A DNA stretch of 64,000 nt, taken from positions 2,977,353 through 3,041,352 of the forward strand of contig NW_024737068.1 of assembly GCF_018991925.1 (NCBI RefSeq). Direction: 5' to 3'. Positions 35,160 to 46,101 of the stretch are shown in pieces. The notes beneath the pieces are model-generated. The model did not search any database and was not told where the DNA came from. It saw nothing but the letters and a program-made list of their open reading frames with translations. The translations under genes were made by a program, and so were the position numbers. Position 1 is the stretch's first letter; every line of letters begins with the position of its first letter. This DNA is from Homarus americanus. Taxonomy: Eukaryota > Arthropoda > Malacostraca > Decapoda > Nephropidae.

Positions 35160-37234
35160 AAGGTACCTTAAGGCTGAAAGCAGAGTGTCCTAAGGTTTCG
35201 GTGCTGGTAGCAGGTTGTGAAATGTGGGATTTAGTACATACTGGGGCAGAAGTGTCATAAATTGATGAAAACTTCTACCGTCGGGAGCTGGAGCCTGCAG
35301 GCGTGGTGTTGCAGCCCACTTGAATATGGGTAAAAGGGGCGTCAGGGTTTCCAGTGCCATGTGTGGGGTGTATTAGGGTCACTAAGGTCGTATGTGGGGT
35401 GGAAGTCAATGATGTGGGGCTGTTGGTTTGTCCAGGGATTGAGACCCAGGGTAAGGGACAATCGCATGTTGGGTTGTTGGGGATGAATGTGCTGGGGGAG
35501 GTTGCGGAGATCTGGCCGCACATGTATCACTTGTGCAAGGAAGCCAGAAGCACCGCTCAGTGGGAAAATTGCTTGCATGAGGCTAGGCAGTTATGTGCAA
35601 TAGAGGCCATCAGCCTGGGTTATTGTACGATGGAGAGGAAGAAAAGCCCAACCATCCCTCCCCGGGAGTGCTCGGTTGATGTCAGTATGTGTTTCCTCAT
35701 TAAGCCAGGTAGCTAACAAAGAAGTAGTGATTGAACATCTAGCAATGGAGGATGAAGGCTGGATGCCTTAGGGTTTGATAGCGGTGCCGACAGCTGTAAG
35801 AGTGGTGAGAGGCATGACCCAGGTGTTGGTGGCAAATCTGTCTGATCGTCGTAGGAACTTGAGGGGCAATTTTCAGATTGGGAAAGTGGCTTCTGGGACA
35901 GAAGTCGAGGCCGACACCAGTGAGGAGGTGTATGTGCGGTCAGTTCAACCGGATGTCCGGATGGAGGTCAAAGTGCACTCGAAGAATATGAATGAGGAAC
36001 AAGAGCGTGCAGTTAGGGGTTTGATAGAACAGTTTAGTGATATTTTTGAAGGGGAGGGCCAGCCCATAGGAAAAGCTATTGGGGTTCAGCATGAGATCCC
36101 AGTGACTACAGACAGGCCAGTTAGGGTGCCATACCGGAGGATCCTTCCAAACCAGGTACCAGAGGTGAAGCAGCACATTAGCCAGCTGTTAGATGAGGGA
36201 GTAATTCATCATAGTGAGAGTCCATACTCTGCCGCCATTGTAGTAGTGAGGAAAAAGGACGGGACGCTGAGGTTGTGCATTGACTATCGTAACTTAAATA
36301 AAGTCACGGTACGTGATGCGTTTCCTCTGCCTAGAATAAATGAAACTGACAGGGGCCCAGTTTTTTTCAACTTTTGATCTGGCGGCGGGATATCACCAGA
36401 TAGAAGTAAAACCTCCAGACCGTCCAAAGACTGCCTTCAGCACAAGCTTTGGACACGTTGAGTACAGGCGACTGCCTATGGGATTGTCAAATAGTCCGGG
36501 AACCTTTCAGAGATACATGGAGCGGATTTTAGGGGCTAACATTTTTTCCTCGTTGCTTGTATACCTTGATGATGTGATGGTGTTTTCAAGTACAATAGAT
36601 CAACATATAGTCAGATTGAGAGAATTATTTTGCAGTATGAGGGAGAATAACTTAAGATTTAAACCTAAAATGTGTGAAATAATGGCTTCCAAATTAAGTT
36701 ATTTAGGATATCAGATGTCAGCTGAAGGCATCACAACTGATCCTGAGAAAACTGAGGTAGTAAGAGTTGGCCAGTCCCTCAAACGGTGAAAGATGTGCGG
36801 TCTTTTGTAGGGTTCACATCATTTTATAGGAAATTTGTTGAAGGGTTTGCCAAAATAGCTGCTCCACTGCATGCGTTGATGCATGGAAAATCTCAGGATC
36901 GGGTAGATAGTGAGTGGGAAGAGGAACAGCAGCAAGCTTTTGAGAAATCGAAAGACAGGGTGACACAGACTCCGGTGTTGGCTTGCCCAGATTTCACTCA
37001 GGAGTTTATATTAGAGACAGATGCAAGTTTTAGTGGGCTAGGTGCGGTGCTGTCCCAGCGGAAGGACGGCAGGTTGCATCCAGTGTGCTATGCAAGTCGG
37101 GGCGTGAGGAAATCAGAACGTAACATGAACAACTACAGTTCTCGTAAGTTGGAGATGTTAGCACTCAAGTGGGCAGTAGTAGATAAATTCAGGGATTATT
37201 TGGCGGGGAAACATTTCACGGTCTATACAGATAA
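35160..37234 (+). pseudogene. Gypsy element 1 pol: protease, RT and start of RNase H (broken)
   Basis: The aspartic protease motif is degraded: the expected DTGA reads HTGA near 35240 and a TAA follows at once. RT is clear from 36120 to 36790, with [16 protein letters not shown], then a frameshift near 36350, [28 protein letters not shown] and the catalytic YLDDV. Another frame change lies at 36786. RNase H starts about 36990 with LETDASFSGLGAVLSQ and runs to the YTDNN motif, where element 2 interrupts it at 37240. At least two frameshifts plus the insertion make it inactive. The preserved YLDD shows decay is recent relative to the coding loss. Confidence 0.85.
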
Positions 37235-37239
37235 CAACC
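37235..37239. repeat. Target-site duplication of element 2, left copy (CAACC)
   Basis: CAACC directly before the TG of the 5' LTR. The same five bases follow the CA of the 3' LTR at 42997-43001. Confidence 0.9.
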
Positions 37240-37588
37240 TGTATGTATATTATGTATGTTGTATGTATCCCATCTATGTACCCCATTTATATACATACCT
37301 ATCTAGTCAGTAGCGTGTGGCAATGCCAATGTTTCATGTCACCACATGCTTAGATATTGTGCCTGGAGACATCTGGAAGCTGCTAATTTACCACTTGCCA
37401 CATGTCGCATGAGAGGTCAGGGAGAGGTCAGTTGACCCATATAGGAGTGTAGGGACTACCCGAGCTTGTAAGCGCACTCCTATATACTTCCGTTAAATAG
37501 AGCCTACAAAACTCTACAGGTGTTTGTGTTCGCTCCTGTAGTTAGAACTGAATACCCGAACATCTACATGGAGTAGTGAGTCCCTACA
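37240..37588 (+). mobile_element. Gypsy element 2, 5' LTR
   Basis: It starts TGTATGTATATT and ends CCCTACA (349 bp). It contains TATATA at 37481-37486 within a ~44-bp segment that is missing from the 3' LTR, and a second TTTATATAC in both. Apart from that indel the two LTRs are close but carry scattered differences, so the element is not brand new. Confidence 0.9.
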
Positions 37589-37606
37589 TGGCACAGTGAG
37601 TAGGAT
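37589..37606 (+). promoter_or_regulatory. Primer-binding site of element 2 (tRNA-Ser-like)
   Basis: TGGCACAGTGAGTAGGAT sits directly after the LTR. It resembles TGGCGCAG....TAGGATT, the complement of arthropod serine tRNA 3' ends as I recall them. Element 3 has the same site with G instead of A at the fifth base. Confidence 0.6.
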
Positions 37607-38144
37607 TAATTGGAAATATAAGTGCGTTTGTGTAAAATCAAGACCGGTAGACCTCCACCCCACCACTCCGTCAACTCCTGCAACCCTGCAACCGTCGCTC
37701 CCCTAATCGCATTGTCTCCCACAAAAATTCATTTGAATTACCAACGAGTTTTGAGCAGTGTTTCAGTGACGCAATTTAGTGTGAAGTGTCATAAGTGCCC
37801 TCGCATGTGTAGTGCATAAGTGTGTGACCTTGTTTTAAGGATTCCCCAAGGTGGAGGGCTTGTTCAGGGCATCTGTGAGGAGTAGTGCATCAGCGCATCC
37901 TCCTTCGGCTGTGTCTACAGTGTAACTGACCGCCCCGCTCACCCTCCCCCCGCCTCCCACCGCCTTCCTCCTCGCTCCTACTGCCCACGGGTACACACAC
38001 ACCAACTCGCGCACGAACACACTGACTGCAGTAATTTCTTTTTATATCTGTGTATTCAATTAATTTTTTTGTCTCAGATCCTATTGATACGACGGGCTGA
38101 CCGGTCAACACTGATTTGAGATACAATATACAGATAAAGTAATT
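37607..38144 (+). other. Element 2 leader (5' UTR)
   Basis: Between the primer-binding site and the first gag ATG (38145). Only short unrelated ORFs are present. Confidence 0.6.
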
Positions 38145-39847
38145 ATGCCCCGGGCCTCACGCAGGGTTGTCCCTAGGGCCAGGATGAGTTAGATGGATGA
38201 CAGCTCTACAGAGATTGATGACCAGTCAGAGCGTGATGCCCCACCCTCTCCCGCCACATCCCGTAGCCCCCCACCTCGACCCTCAGCCTTGTCTTCAGAG
38301 ATAATTGCTTTGATGAAGTTTGTGAAGGAGGAAAGGCGTTAGGACGAAGCGAGAAGACGTGTTGAGGACGAAGAGAAGAGACAAATCTAGGCAAACAGAG
38401 ACCACATAAGGAGATTGGAAGATAGTGAACTTTTTGCAGCTTTGATATCTAGCCTCACTGCTAATCAAGCCCTTGGCTCTTCCACTGCTTCAGTATCGAC
38501 TGGCTCAGATACCTCGTCAATGGCCCCCAAAGTGACTGCCCAACCCCCACCCACCTTGAAGCCTGATGAGACTTTCCAGATTTTTCGTGAGTGGCGGCGA
38601 CGGTGGACTGATTATGCTACAATGGTGGATCTCCATAGCTTGCCACAGCTTAAACAACTCATTCAGCTGCGTATGTGCCTGACTCTGGAAACGCAGCATG
38701 TGTTGGAACACACGATGCAAGTGCCTCCGACTTCTTTGTTGTCTGTAGAGGAGGTACTGGATGTTCTAGAATGGCACATCAAAGGTCAGCGGAATGAAGC
38801 TCTACACAGGAGGGAATTGTTTAGCTGTAGACAGATGGAGAGCGAGACTTTTGACGCCTTTCCATGTACGACTCAAGAGAGCCTCGGAAGAGGTAGACAT
38901 ATGTCCCGGTAATCACCAGCAGTGCGAGGAGACCCAGTTGAAGCAGGTGATCCTAATGGGTGTTAAGGACGAGGAACTTGTCCAACGCCTCACCTCCCTC
39001 GACTCTTCCTCTTCCCTTAAGGATGTGTTGACAGTATGTCGTTCCTATGAGGCTGCCAGGTGTGCCACCTCTGCCATCCGAGCTCCCCCTACAGCTGTAT
39101 GGGCTATGTCCCAATACAAGAAAGATAAGAAGCCTACCCCCAACGCCTACATCCACCACGCCCACGCCCGGCTCCCTTTGCAACAGCTGTGGTAGGCATC
39201 ACGGAACACAGGTGTGTCCAGCTGCTGAGTCTACCTGCGACAGTTGTGACCGCAAGGGCAACTGGTCACTTACAGTAAGGTGCCCAGCCAAACGCGTCCA
39301 GTGCAATGTGTGTGGTCGTCTGGGCCACTACGAAAAGTGTTGCCCGACCAACAAACACAAGGGACAGCGTATGCGGAAGCAGCGGCGCCCTTCCACCAGT
39401 GAGGGCCGCCCACAGTCATGGAATCAGAGGCATGACGACCCTGGTCAATGCTCGAGTCATATTCGGAATGTGTACTCCCCCTCGCGTCCGAGGACCAAAG
39501 TTCCCCAGCACATCAGCGACATCGTGACCTACGGCAGTGTGTCATCCTGTCTCGAGATGCTGCCCGACACCGGCGTTGATGCTACAGTCATCGGTCCCCA
39601 GCATTTGCAATGCTTGGGGCTCTCTCTGACTGATCTAGGACCGCCTCCCAAGGATCTCCGCTTCACGGCAGACGGTTCACAGATGGCCCCAGCCCTAGGT
39701 TCACTCTACGCACATGTCATCTTTGGCAACAGGTCGTGTCAAGCCTGGATTGATGTGCATAATGGCGTCCCGACTCCCTTGCTGTCCTACAGACATTGCC
39801 AAGAGTTGGCCATCATCTCCCAGGACTTCCCAAAACCCATTCTCTAG
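38145..39847 (+). pseudogene. Gypsy element 2 gag and protease (broken)
   Basis: From the ATG at 38145 the frame has three TAG stops (38190, 38340, 38388) in a charged N-terminal region, then a long gag stretch with FQIFREWRRRWTDY (38575 onward), a family signature shared with element 3. A frameshift near 38860 follows. Three CCHC-type fingers lie about 39179-39345 (CNSCGRHHGTQVC, CDSCDRKGNW, CNVCGRLGHYEKC). The aspartic protease active site DTG is at 39565-39573. A TAG at 39845 separates it from RT. The protein would package RNA and cleave the polyprotein, but the copy cannot make it in one piece. Confidence 0.85.
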
Positions 39848-42672
39848 GTAAAACATGCCAACAGGGTCGCCCTACCCCTTGCCAGTGACACCTCGCCTTC
39901 GAATGCTCCGAAGTACTTCCTGAAAGAATTCAACGACGTGTTGGTGACCAAGTCCACTCTGGAATCCAAGCCCCTCAAGAAGATGGTAGGCCCTACCATG
40001 AGGATCCACTTGAGGGACGACGCGAAGCCCTTTGCTATCTACGCCCCTCGACTGGTCCCTCTGGCCTTCCGTGATGCTGTCAAAAACGAGCTGGACTCCA
40101 TGGTCGCCCAAGAAATCATTGCAGCAGTCGGTGATGACCCGTCTCGATGGTGTCACCCTATGGTAGTCGTCGCAAAACCCAAAGGAGGTGTTCGGATCAC
40201 CACCGACCTATCCAAGCTCAACAGCCAGGTGTCTCGTCCGGCGCATCCTTCTCCCATGCCCTTCGCAGCCATAGGCAGCGTGGACCCAAAGGCGTGCTTC
40301 TTCACGCGGATGGACTCCCTGTGTGGATACTGGCAGATAGAGCTTGCTGAAGAGGACCAACCACTGACAACTTTCATGACCCCGCATGGACGTTACAGTT
40401 ATTGCCGTGGCCCCATGGGATTCGCCGCTACAGGAGATGCCTTTTGCCTTCGAGGCGATATGGCTCTACAAGGTCTGGCAAACTGCGTGAAAGTGGTCGG
40501 CGACATACTCGTGTACGATGAGGACTACATGGATCACCTCTGCCGTATCTACGAGGTACTCAACAGGTGCCGGAAGCACGGCATCATCCTAAATGCCGAC
40601 AAGCTTGTTCTTGCCGGCTCTTCAGTGGACTTTTGTGGGTACACCCTCTCAGGGAATGGTATCGCAGCTGACCCGGATAAGGTCCGCGCTATCACGGATT
40701 TTCCCACCCGTGCTAACCTCACCGACTTGAGGTCCTTCATCGGTCTCGTCAACCAGTTAGCAGAGTTTTCGCCAGACACCTCCGCAGCTGCCCAACCACT
40801 TCGCCCCTTGATGAGCCCCAAGAGGACATTCCTGTGAACTCCCGACCATGACAAGGCCTTCCAGCAAGTGAAACAGGCCCTGTCTAGTCCACCTGTCCTC
40901 GCCACGTTTGACCCAGCTCTGCCGACGGTTCTGCAGAAAGATGCCTCACTCTTGTATGGCGTGGGATACGTCCTATTGCAGGATCATGGTGGAGGGCAGT
41001 TTTGGCTCGTCCAGTGTGGCTCGCGTTTCCTCTCTGACACCGAGACGTGCTATGCCACTATCGAGCTGGAGCTGTTGGCTGTGGTTTGGGCGATGTCCAA
41101 GTGCAGGTTTTTCCTCATAGGCCTGCAACACTTTCACCTAGTGACCGACCGTCGCCTGCTTGTCCAGATCCTCAACCACTACACGCTGGACGCCGTTGAG
41201 AACCCTCGCCTCCAGCGTCTGAAGGAAAAGCTCTCGGAGTACATCTTCACAGTTAGGTGGCGTGCGGGTAAGGAGCTCTGCATCCCTTATGCCTTATCCC
41301 GCTCTCCTGTCAGCCGCCCTACTCCAAAAGACCATGTGCTCGATGCCGGCCTCGCTATTTCCGTCAGGACTGCGGTCACCCTACACGCCGTCCAATCCCT
41401 TCGTTCGGACCTGTCACCAGATGACGACAAGGCAATGGAGGACCTTCGAACAACGGCACGAGATGACCCTTCCTAGTCCGACTCATAGTGTGTGTGAGGA
41501 ACGGATTCCCTAGCAACCGCTACGACCTTCACAACACCCTGCACCCTTATTGGAAACTCAGCGATGAACTCTACTGAGACGGGGACCTTGTACTGTACGG
41601 AGCACGTGTAGTTGTCCCTGCTGCTTCACGTCCCAACGTCTTGGCTCGCCTCCACGACAGTCACCGTGGAGCCGAGGCCACTAAACGGCGTGCAAAGCAG
41701 ACTGTTTTCTGGCCTAGCATCGACTCCAACATCTCTAATGCTGTCCATGCGTGTGAGCCCTGCCAAGTACTACAACCCAGCCAGCAGCAGGAACCCTTCA
41801 TGAGTGACGAAAACCCCACCCGCCCCTTTGAGTCTGTGTCGGCCGACTTTTTCTGTGTGTCAGGAAAGTCCTTCCTGGTTATCATCGACCGTCTTTCTGG
41901 TTGGCCGGTTGTCATCAAGTGCGGTAATGAAACGACATCTGCCGCCACCATCAATAAGTTACGCCACTACTTCCGTGACTTGGGCGTTCCTGTGTGCCTG
42001 CGAACCGATGGAGGGCCCCAGTTCACAAGCCGGGACTTTGCTGCGTTCCTCGACCGATGGGGAGTCCGGCATGTGTTGTCATCGCCCCATTACCCGCAGT
42101 CCAACGGCCACGCTGAGGCTGCCGTCAAATCCCTGAAGCACCTCATCCTCAAAGTGGCTCCTTCTGGGAATATTGACTGCGAGGCCTTCGACCGGGGTCT
42201 CCTTGAGCTCCGCAACACACCCAATTACACCGGACGCTCCCCTGCCCAGGTCTTGTATGGACGCCCCCTCCGTTCTTGTGTCCCTGCTCAACCTCAGCCC
42301 TTCTGCAAGGAGTGGCAGACCAAGACAGAGGATTGTGGTCGCCAAGCCGCCGAACGTGTTCAAGACGTCGCCGCCCGCTACAACGACCATGCCCGTCCTC
42401 TCCCCAGGTTGAGTGTCGGCACCCAAGTCCGTGTTCAGGACCCGACCTCCCTACATTGTGACAAAGTGGGCGTAGTCATGGGTCTTGGTAGGTCACGGAA
42501 CTACCAGGTGCGGTTACCCAGTGTTTGTGTGTGGTGGAGGAACCGCCGTTTTCTCCTCCCCGTAACACCTTCCGCTAATCCCGCCACAAGTGCTGAGTCC
42601 CCCGCCCCCAGTGATCAAGCCCCTCGACGCTCAGAATGGATCCAAAATGGTCCGCTCAAGACTTTGCTATGA
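39848..42672 (+). pseudogene. Gypsy element 2 pol: RT, RNase H and integrase (broken)
   Basis: RT spans about 39990-40640, with MDSLCGYWQIEL and YCRGPMGFAATGDAFC. The normally invariant Asp-Asp pair reads VVGDILVYD, glycine replacing the first aspartate at 40499-40501, so polymerase would be dead even without stops. A TGA at 40835 splits RT from RNase H (KDASLLYG, YATIELELLAV). Further stops lie near 41474 and 41575. The integrase region 41641-42672 is open, with the zinc-binding HDSH...CEPC motif and catalytic DFF, LRTDGGPQF and HAEAAVK blocks, then a C-terminal tail ending just before the polypurine tract. Confidence 0.88.
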
Positions 42673-42677
42673 GCGTA

Positions 42678-42693
42678 TGGGGGGGGGGGGAGG
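42678..42693 (+). promoter_or_regulatory. Polypurine tract of element 2
   Basis: A 12-base G run followed by AGG (42679-42693), directly before the 3' LTR. This primes plus-strand synthesis in LTR elements. Confidence 0.85.
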
Positions 42694-42996
42694 TGTATGT
42701 ATATTATGTATGTTGCATGTATACCATGTACGTACCCCATTTATATACATACCTATCTAGTCAGTAGCGTGTGGCAATGCCCCTGTTTCTTGTCACCAAC
42801 ATTTAGATAATTGCCTGACGACATCTGGAAGCTGCTAATGTACCACTTGCCACATGTCGCCTCTGAGTTCATGGAGAGGTCAGTTGACCCATATAGGAGT
42901 GTAGGGACTACCTACAAAACTCTACAGGTGTTTGTGTTCGCTCCTGTAGTTAGAACTGAATACCCGAACATCTACATGGCACAGTGAGCCCCTACA
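42694..42996 (+). mobile_element. Gypsy element 2, 3' LTR
   Basis: TGTATG...CCTACA, 303 bp. It lacks about 44 bp present in the 5' LTR (the part with TATATA at 37481). The other sequence aligns throughout. Confidence 0.9.
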
Positions 42997-43001
42997 CAAC
43001 C
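42997..43001. repeat. Target-site duplication of element 2, right copy (CAACC)
   Basis: It matches 37235-37239 exactly. Removing element 2 plus one copy would put the RNase H frame of element 1 back in register at this point. Confidence 0.9.
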
Positions 43002-43560
43002 CACTCAGTCACCGAGAGAAGGCTAAGCTAGGTGCCGTGGAAAGTAGGTGGAATGCGGATACTCTATCCAGAATCCCGACGGAACAGGAAGAAGATAGCG
43101 AAGAAGAGTATACAGCTATGCATGTAGTAGAGGAGAATGGGACAGGAAGGAAGGAACTGTGGACAATAGATGGGCTACGTAGGGAGCAAAAAGGCATGAA
43201 CTATGTTACAAAAATGTGAAGATGGGTGGTGGGAGAGCTACCGGAGCACGAGGTACAGGTAATGATCCAAAATGATGACCTCCGCAAGATGTACCGAGCG
43301 AGGAAATCCTTGATCGTAAGAGAATAGGTTGTCTGGCATAGAAAATCTCGAAGGAAAGAATCTATGGAGGGAGGTGCCAGTGTTATCTCCAAACTGGCAG
43401 GAGGCTGTGATTAGGGCCTGCCACGACGAGGTTGGACATCAGGGGCGAGATAGTACTCTGTCGCTGGTGCAGAAGCGAGGGTTTTAGCCAGACATGAGAG
43501 AAACAGTGCGGGACTACATAGCCAGCTGAGGAAGGTGTGGGGTGGCAGAAGAGAAGTAAT
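43002..43560 (+). pseudogene. Gypsy element 1 pol, continuation: RNase H end and integrase finger
   Basis: It resumes the element 1 frame with KAKLGAVESRWNADTLSRIP, the usual RNase H exit, then an acidic linker. At about 43418-43545 an integrase H2C2 finger is readable (CHDEVGHQGRDSTL... then a GRCGVAEE end), but a TAG lies in the middle and TGA replaces the first of the two cysteines. No integrase catalytic core is recognisable afterwards, so most of it has been deleted or has decayed. Confidence 0.75.
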
Positions 43561-43819
43561 TCAGAGAGGTGCAGGTAAATGAGAAAATGCAGGGTGTCGA
43601 GGGTGAGTTGGAAGAGTCTTGAGTAGGGCAGAGGGGATTGGAGAGATGGTTTGGTCAGAGATGTGCGATGAGTAGTGGTTGTTGTCATGAGCGGGATTGA
43701 GTTGCTTTCATGAGCGGGATTGAGTGTACGGTTGTAATGGCCAGGGCCAGGGCTGGTCTGCCGGCATGAGGTTCAAAGACGTGGATTGAGTCGATCGTTG
43801 AAGACGTGAGAGCGATCGT
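43561..43819 (+). other. Element 1 region between integrase remnant and 3' repeats
   Basis: No domain recognised. A short duplicate of CATGAGCGGGATTGAG occurs at about 43687 and 43711. Confidence 0.5.
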
Positions 43820-44031
43820 TTGGACTGAATATTGTTTTGACACTGGTTCCTCTTAGTTCAAGGGCAAGGCGAAAGGAGAGCATGTTTGTTTTGGACTGTG
43901 TATTGTTTTTGACACTGGTGCTCTTCGTTCAAGGGCCAGGCCAAAGGAGAGTATGCAGGATGTGGATTTGGTATTAATTTTGACATTAGTTTTCTAGTTT
44001 AAGGGCCAGGCAAAAGGGGAGCGTGTTTGTT
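43820..44031 (+). repeat. Three tandem ~71-bp repeats in element 1 3' region
   Basis: Copies at 43820-43890, 43891-43962 and 43963-44031 share TTGGACTG, TATTGTTTTTGACACTGGT and GTTCAAGGGCCAGGC, then AAAGGAGAG. The third copy is the most diverged. Confidence 0.75.
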
Positions 44032-44119
44032 CTGGTTGGTTTTAATTTGGCCTAGGCAAGAGATGGAGTTGCTCGCTGCGAGTTGGAATAGTACAGAGTT
44101 GAATGGTTTCTAAGTTGTT

Positions 44120-44325
44120 CTCTCAGCACATGAGGGCAGTGCTGTTTTCTTTAGGGGGGTCGAGTGTTAGCGGGAGAGAGAATGGGAGAAGACAAGTCGG
44201 AAATGCTGCGCTTAGCATGTTGCAGGTGTGAGGTGTAGTTTCTTAGAATTTTTTTTTTAGGGGGGTCGTATGCATGTTTCTCTCAGCACATGAGGACAGT
44301 GCTGTCTTTTTTTAGGGGGGTCGAT
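44120..44325 (+). promoter_or_regulatory. Triplicated polypurine-tract-like motif before the 3' LTR of element 1
   Basis: TTTAGGGGGGTCG occurs three times (about 44152, 44260 and 44312). Two of the three follow CTCTCAGCACATGAGG and CAGTGCTGT. The last one abuts the LTR start at 44326 and is the functional position. The others look like tandem duplications of the PPT region. Confidence 0.65.
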
Positions 44326-46101
44326 TGTAATATTCCGAAATTTCTGTGAAATTTCGAACGCCGTGTCATTGGAGATACTGAGTTTCAAGGTCGTCTGACG
44401 GGGGACTGCGCTTAGCAACAGTAGTGAGAGTTTCTGGAACTAGGCCTATACGATATTAAATGAAAATTTACCGAATTAATATGGACGCGAATCATGAAAT
44501 TAAATGACATTATTAAATTTGAAATTTTTATGGATTGTTTCTCAGTCTAAAAATGTTACGTGTATCCTAACGAAGCTATTAGCTATGCGGGAAAATATGT
44601 CACGAAGGCCTAGGCTTGGGAAAGCACGAGCCTAGCTGTTTCTGGATCACGCGAAAGCGATCGGACAGACAGGACGTCCCTGCGAGTCCGTCCACAAAAC
44701 GGTCTCGTGGTCTAGTCACCTGTGTTGCGATACTGCAGTATAACAAGGTTTTCGTCAGAACCCACAAGACTGCGAGTGATGACTGTGAGAGATTGACTGC
44801 CGTTTGAGACTGCTGTCAAGAATGATGATTATCGATTGTCGCAGTTGGAACGATCAGTGCAGGCTTGTCACTGGTTAGCCGGGTTAGCCAGGGATCTCTG
44901 AAGTGAAACCAGCTGTCTGGGTGCCAGATCTCTTCTACCTCGGCTCGCAATATCACATATCTTCAAACAGTTAGTGAAACCTTTTACTTCGAGAAGCTAA
45001 ATCTTCTCTCAACTGAATAAGGTTTGACTGGCTCTCTCCCTTCCGTTTCATGGATGTACTGAGTGTAAAATGAGGCCAGCTGAGTGAATGAAGGATCACA
45101 CACTGAGACCAGGAGTCTAGTGGAACGTAGAGGTATATTCTCCTAGGTTGAGAAAGGCTTGTTTGGGCTTTCAACTACGGGTGCCTGTTGGTTGTGCCTT
45201 AAAAACTACGGATGCATGTGGATTCTATGTGTTAGGTTAAGAAGCACGGTTTACGGGTATTGGTAGAATCAGTAATTTCTTAAGATAATGATAATATTTT
45301 CTTAGTTACTGATATTGTCTTGCTGTGTGTAGTTAATATTTCTTAAATAATTTTGATAGAATTGTTTTTTAATTTTTGTGTCACTAATTGTTTCCAGAGA
45401 ATGAGGGAACTGTTTTTCAGATGAGGTTCCTCCTTTCTGTTGTAAGTGATACTGTGATTTAGTTCATTTAATGCAGTTAATATTTCTTTATAGTTTCTAA
45501 TTTTATACCATTCCCTCAGTGAGTGATATTAGTTTGTTGAAAACCCTTAAGGCCTGCATCTGTTGGTAAAATAATTTTATTGAGTGCCCTTTAGGCCCAT
45601 TCATGGTGGAGTTAATAATTTCTCATTTGTTATACCTTTCTTCTCAGTGATTGATATCATTTGGTTGAAAACGCTTAAGGCTTGCATCTGGTGGTGCAAC
45701 ATAAATTTATTGAGTGCCCTTAAGGCCTATTCATGGTGGAGTTAATAATTTATTATTTTTACACCATTTTCTCAGTGATTGATATTATTTTGTTAAACCC
45801 CATAAGGCCTGTTTCATGTGCGCAAGCAACATTTCTTAATATTTTGAATTTATTATTGTCTAATGAGGCATTTTCGGAGTTTCTAATAATTTCTATATCA
45901 TGTATAACTTTTATTCCCTAGAGTAGTGTTTTAAGTTCAGGTTAAGAGGTGCGCATATTGGTGTACCATTTTTTGATTGTGTCTGTAGTGTTGGATGGAA
46001 TAGAAGTAACAAAATTTTACAGTGTGTCTCGTTCATCCCAATCACAGATGCTATCCTTCCACGGGTCATGGAGACTTCATTTTGCTAGTAAATTTAAGTG
46101 T
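44326..46101 (+). mobile_element. Gypsy element 1, 3' LTR (truncated by LINE insertion)
   Basis: It begins TGTAATATTCC and parallels 32024-33700. It has 2.4 copies of a 128-bp internal repeat (starts at 45515, 45643 and 45771), one more than the 5' LTR. Near 46101 the LTR stops at a poly-T that is the tail of a minus-strand LINE. The last ~115 bp expected from the 5' LTR are not found beyond the LINE, apart from a 10-base match near 47637. Confidence 0.75.
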
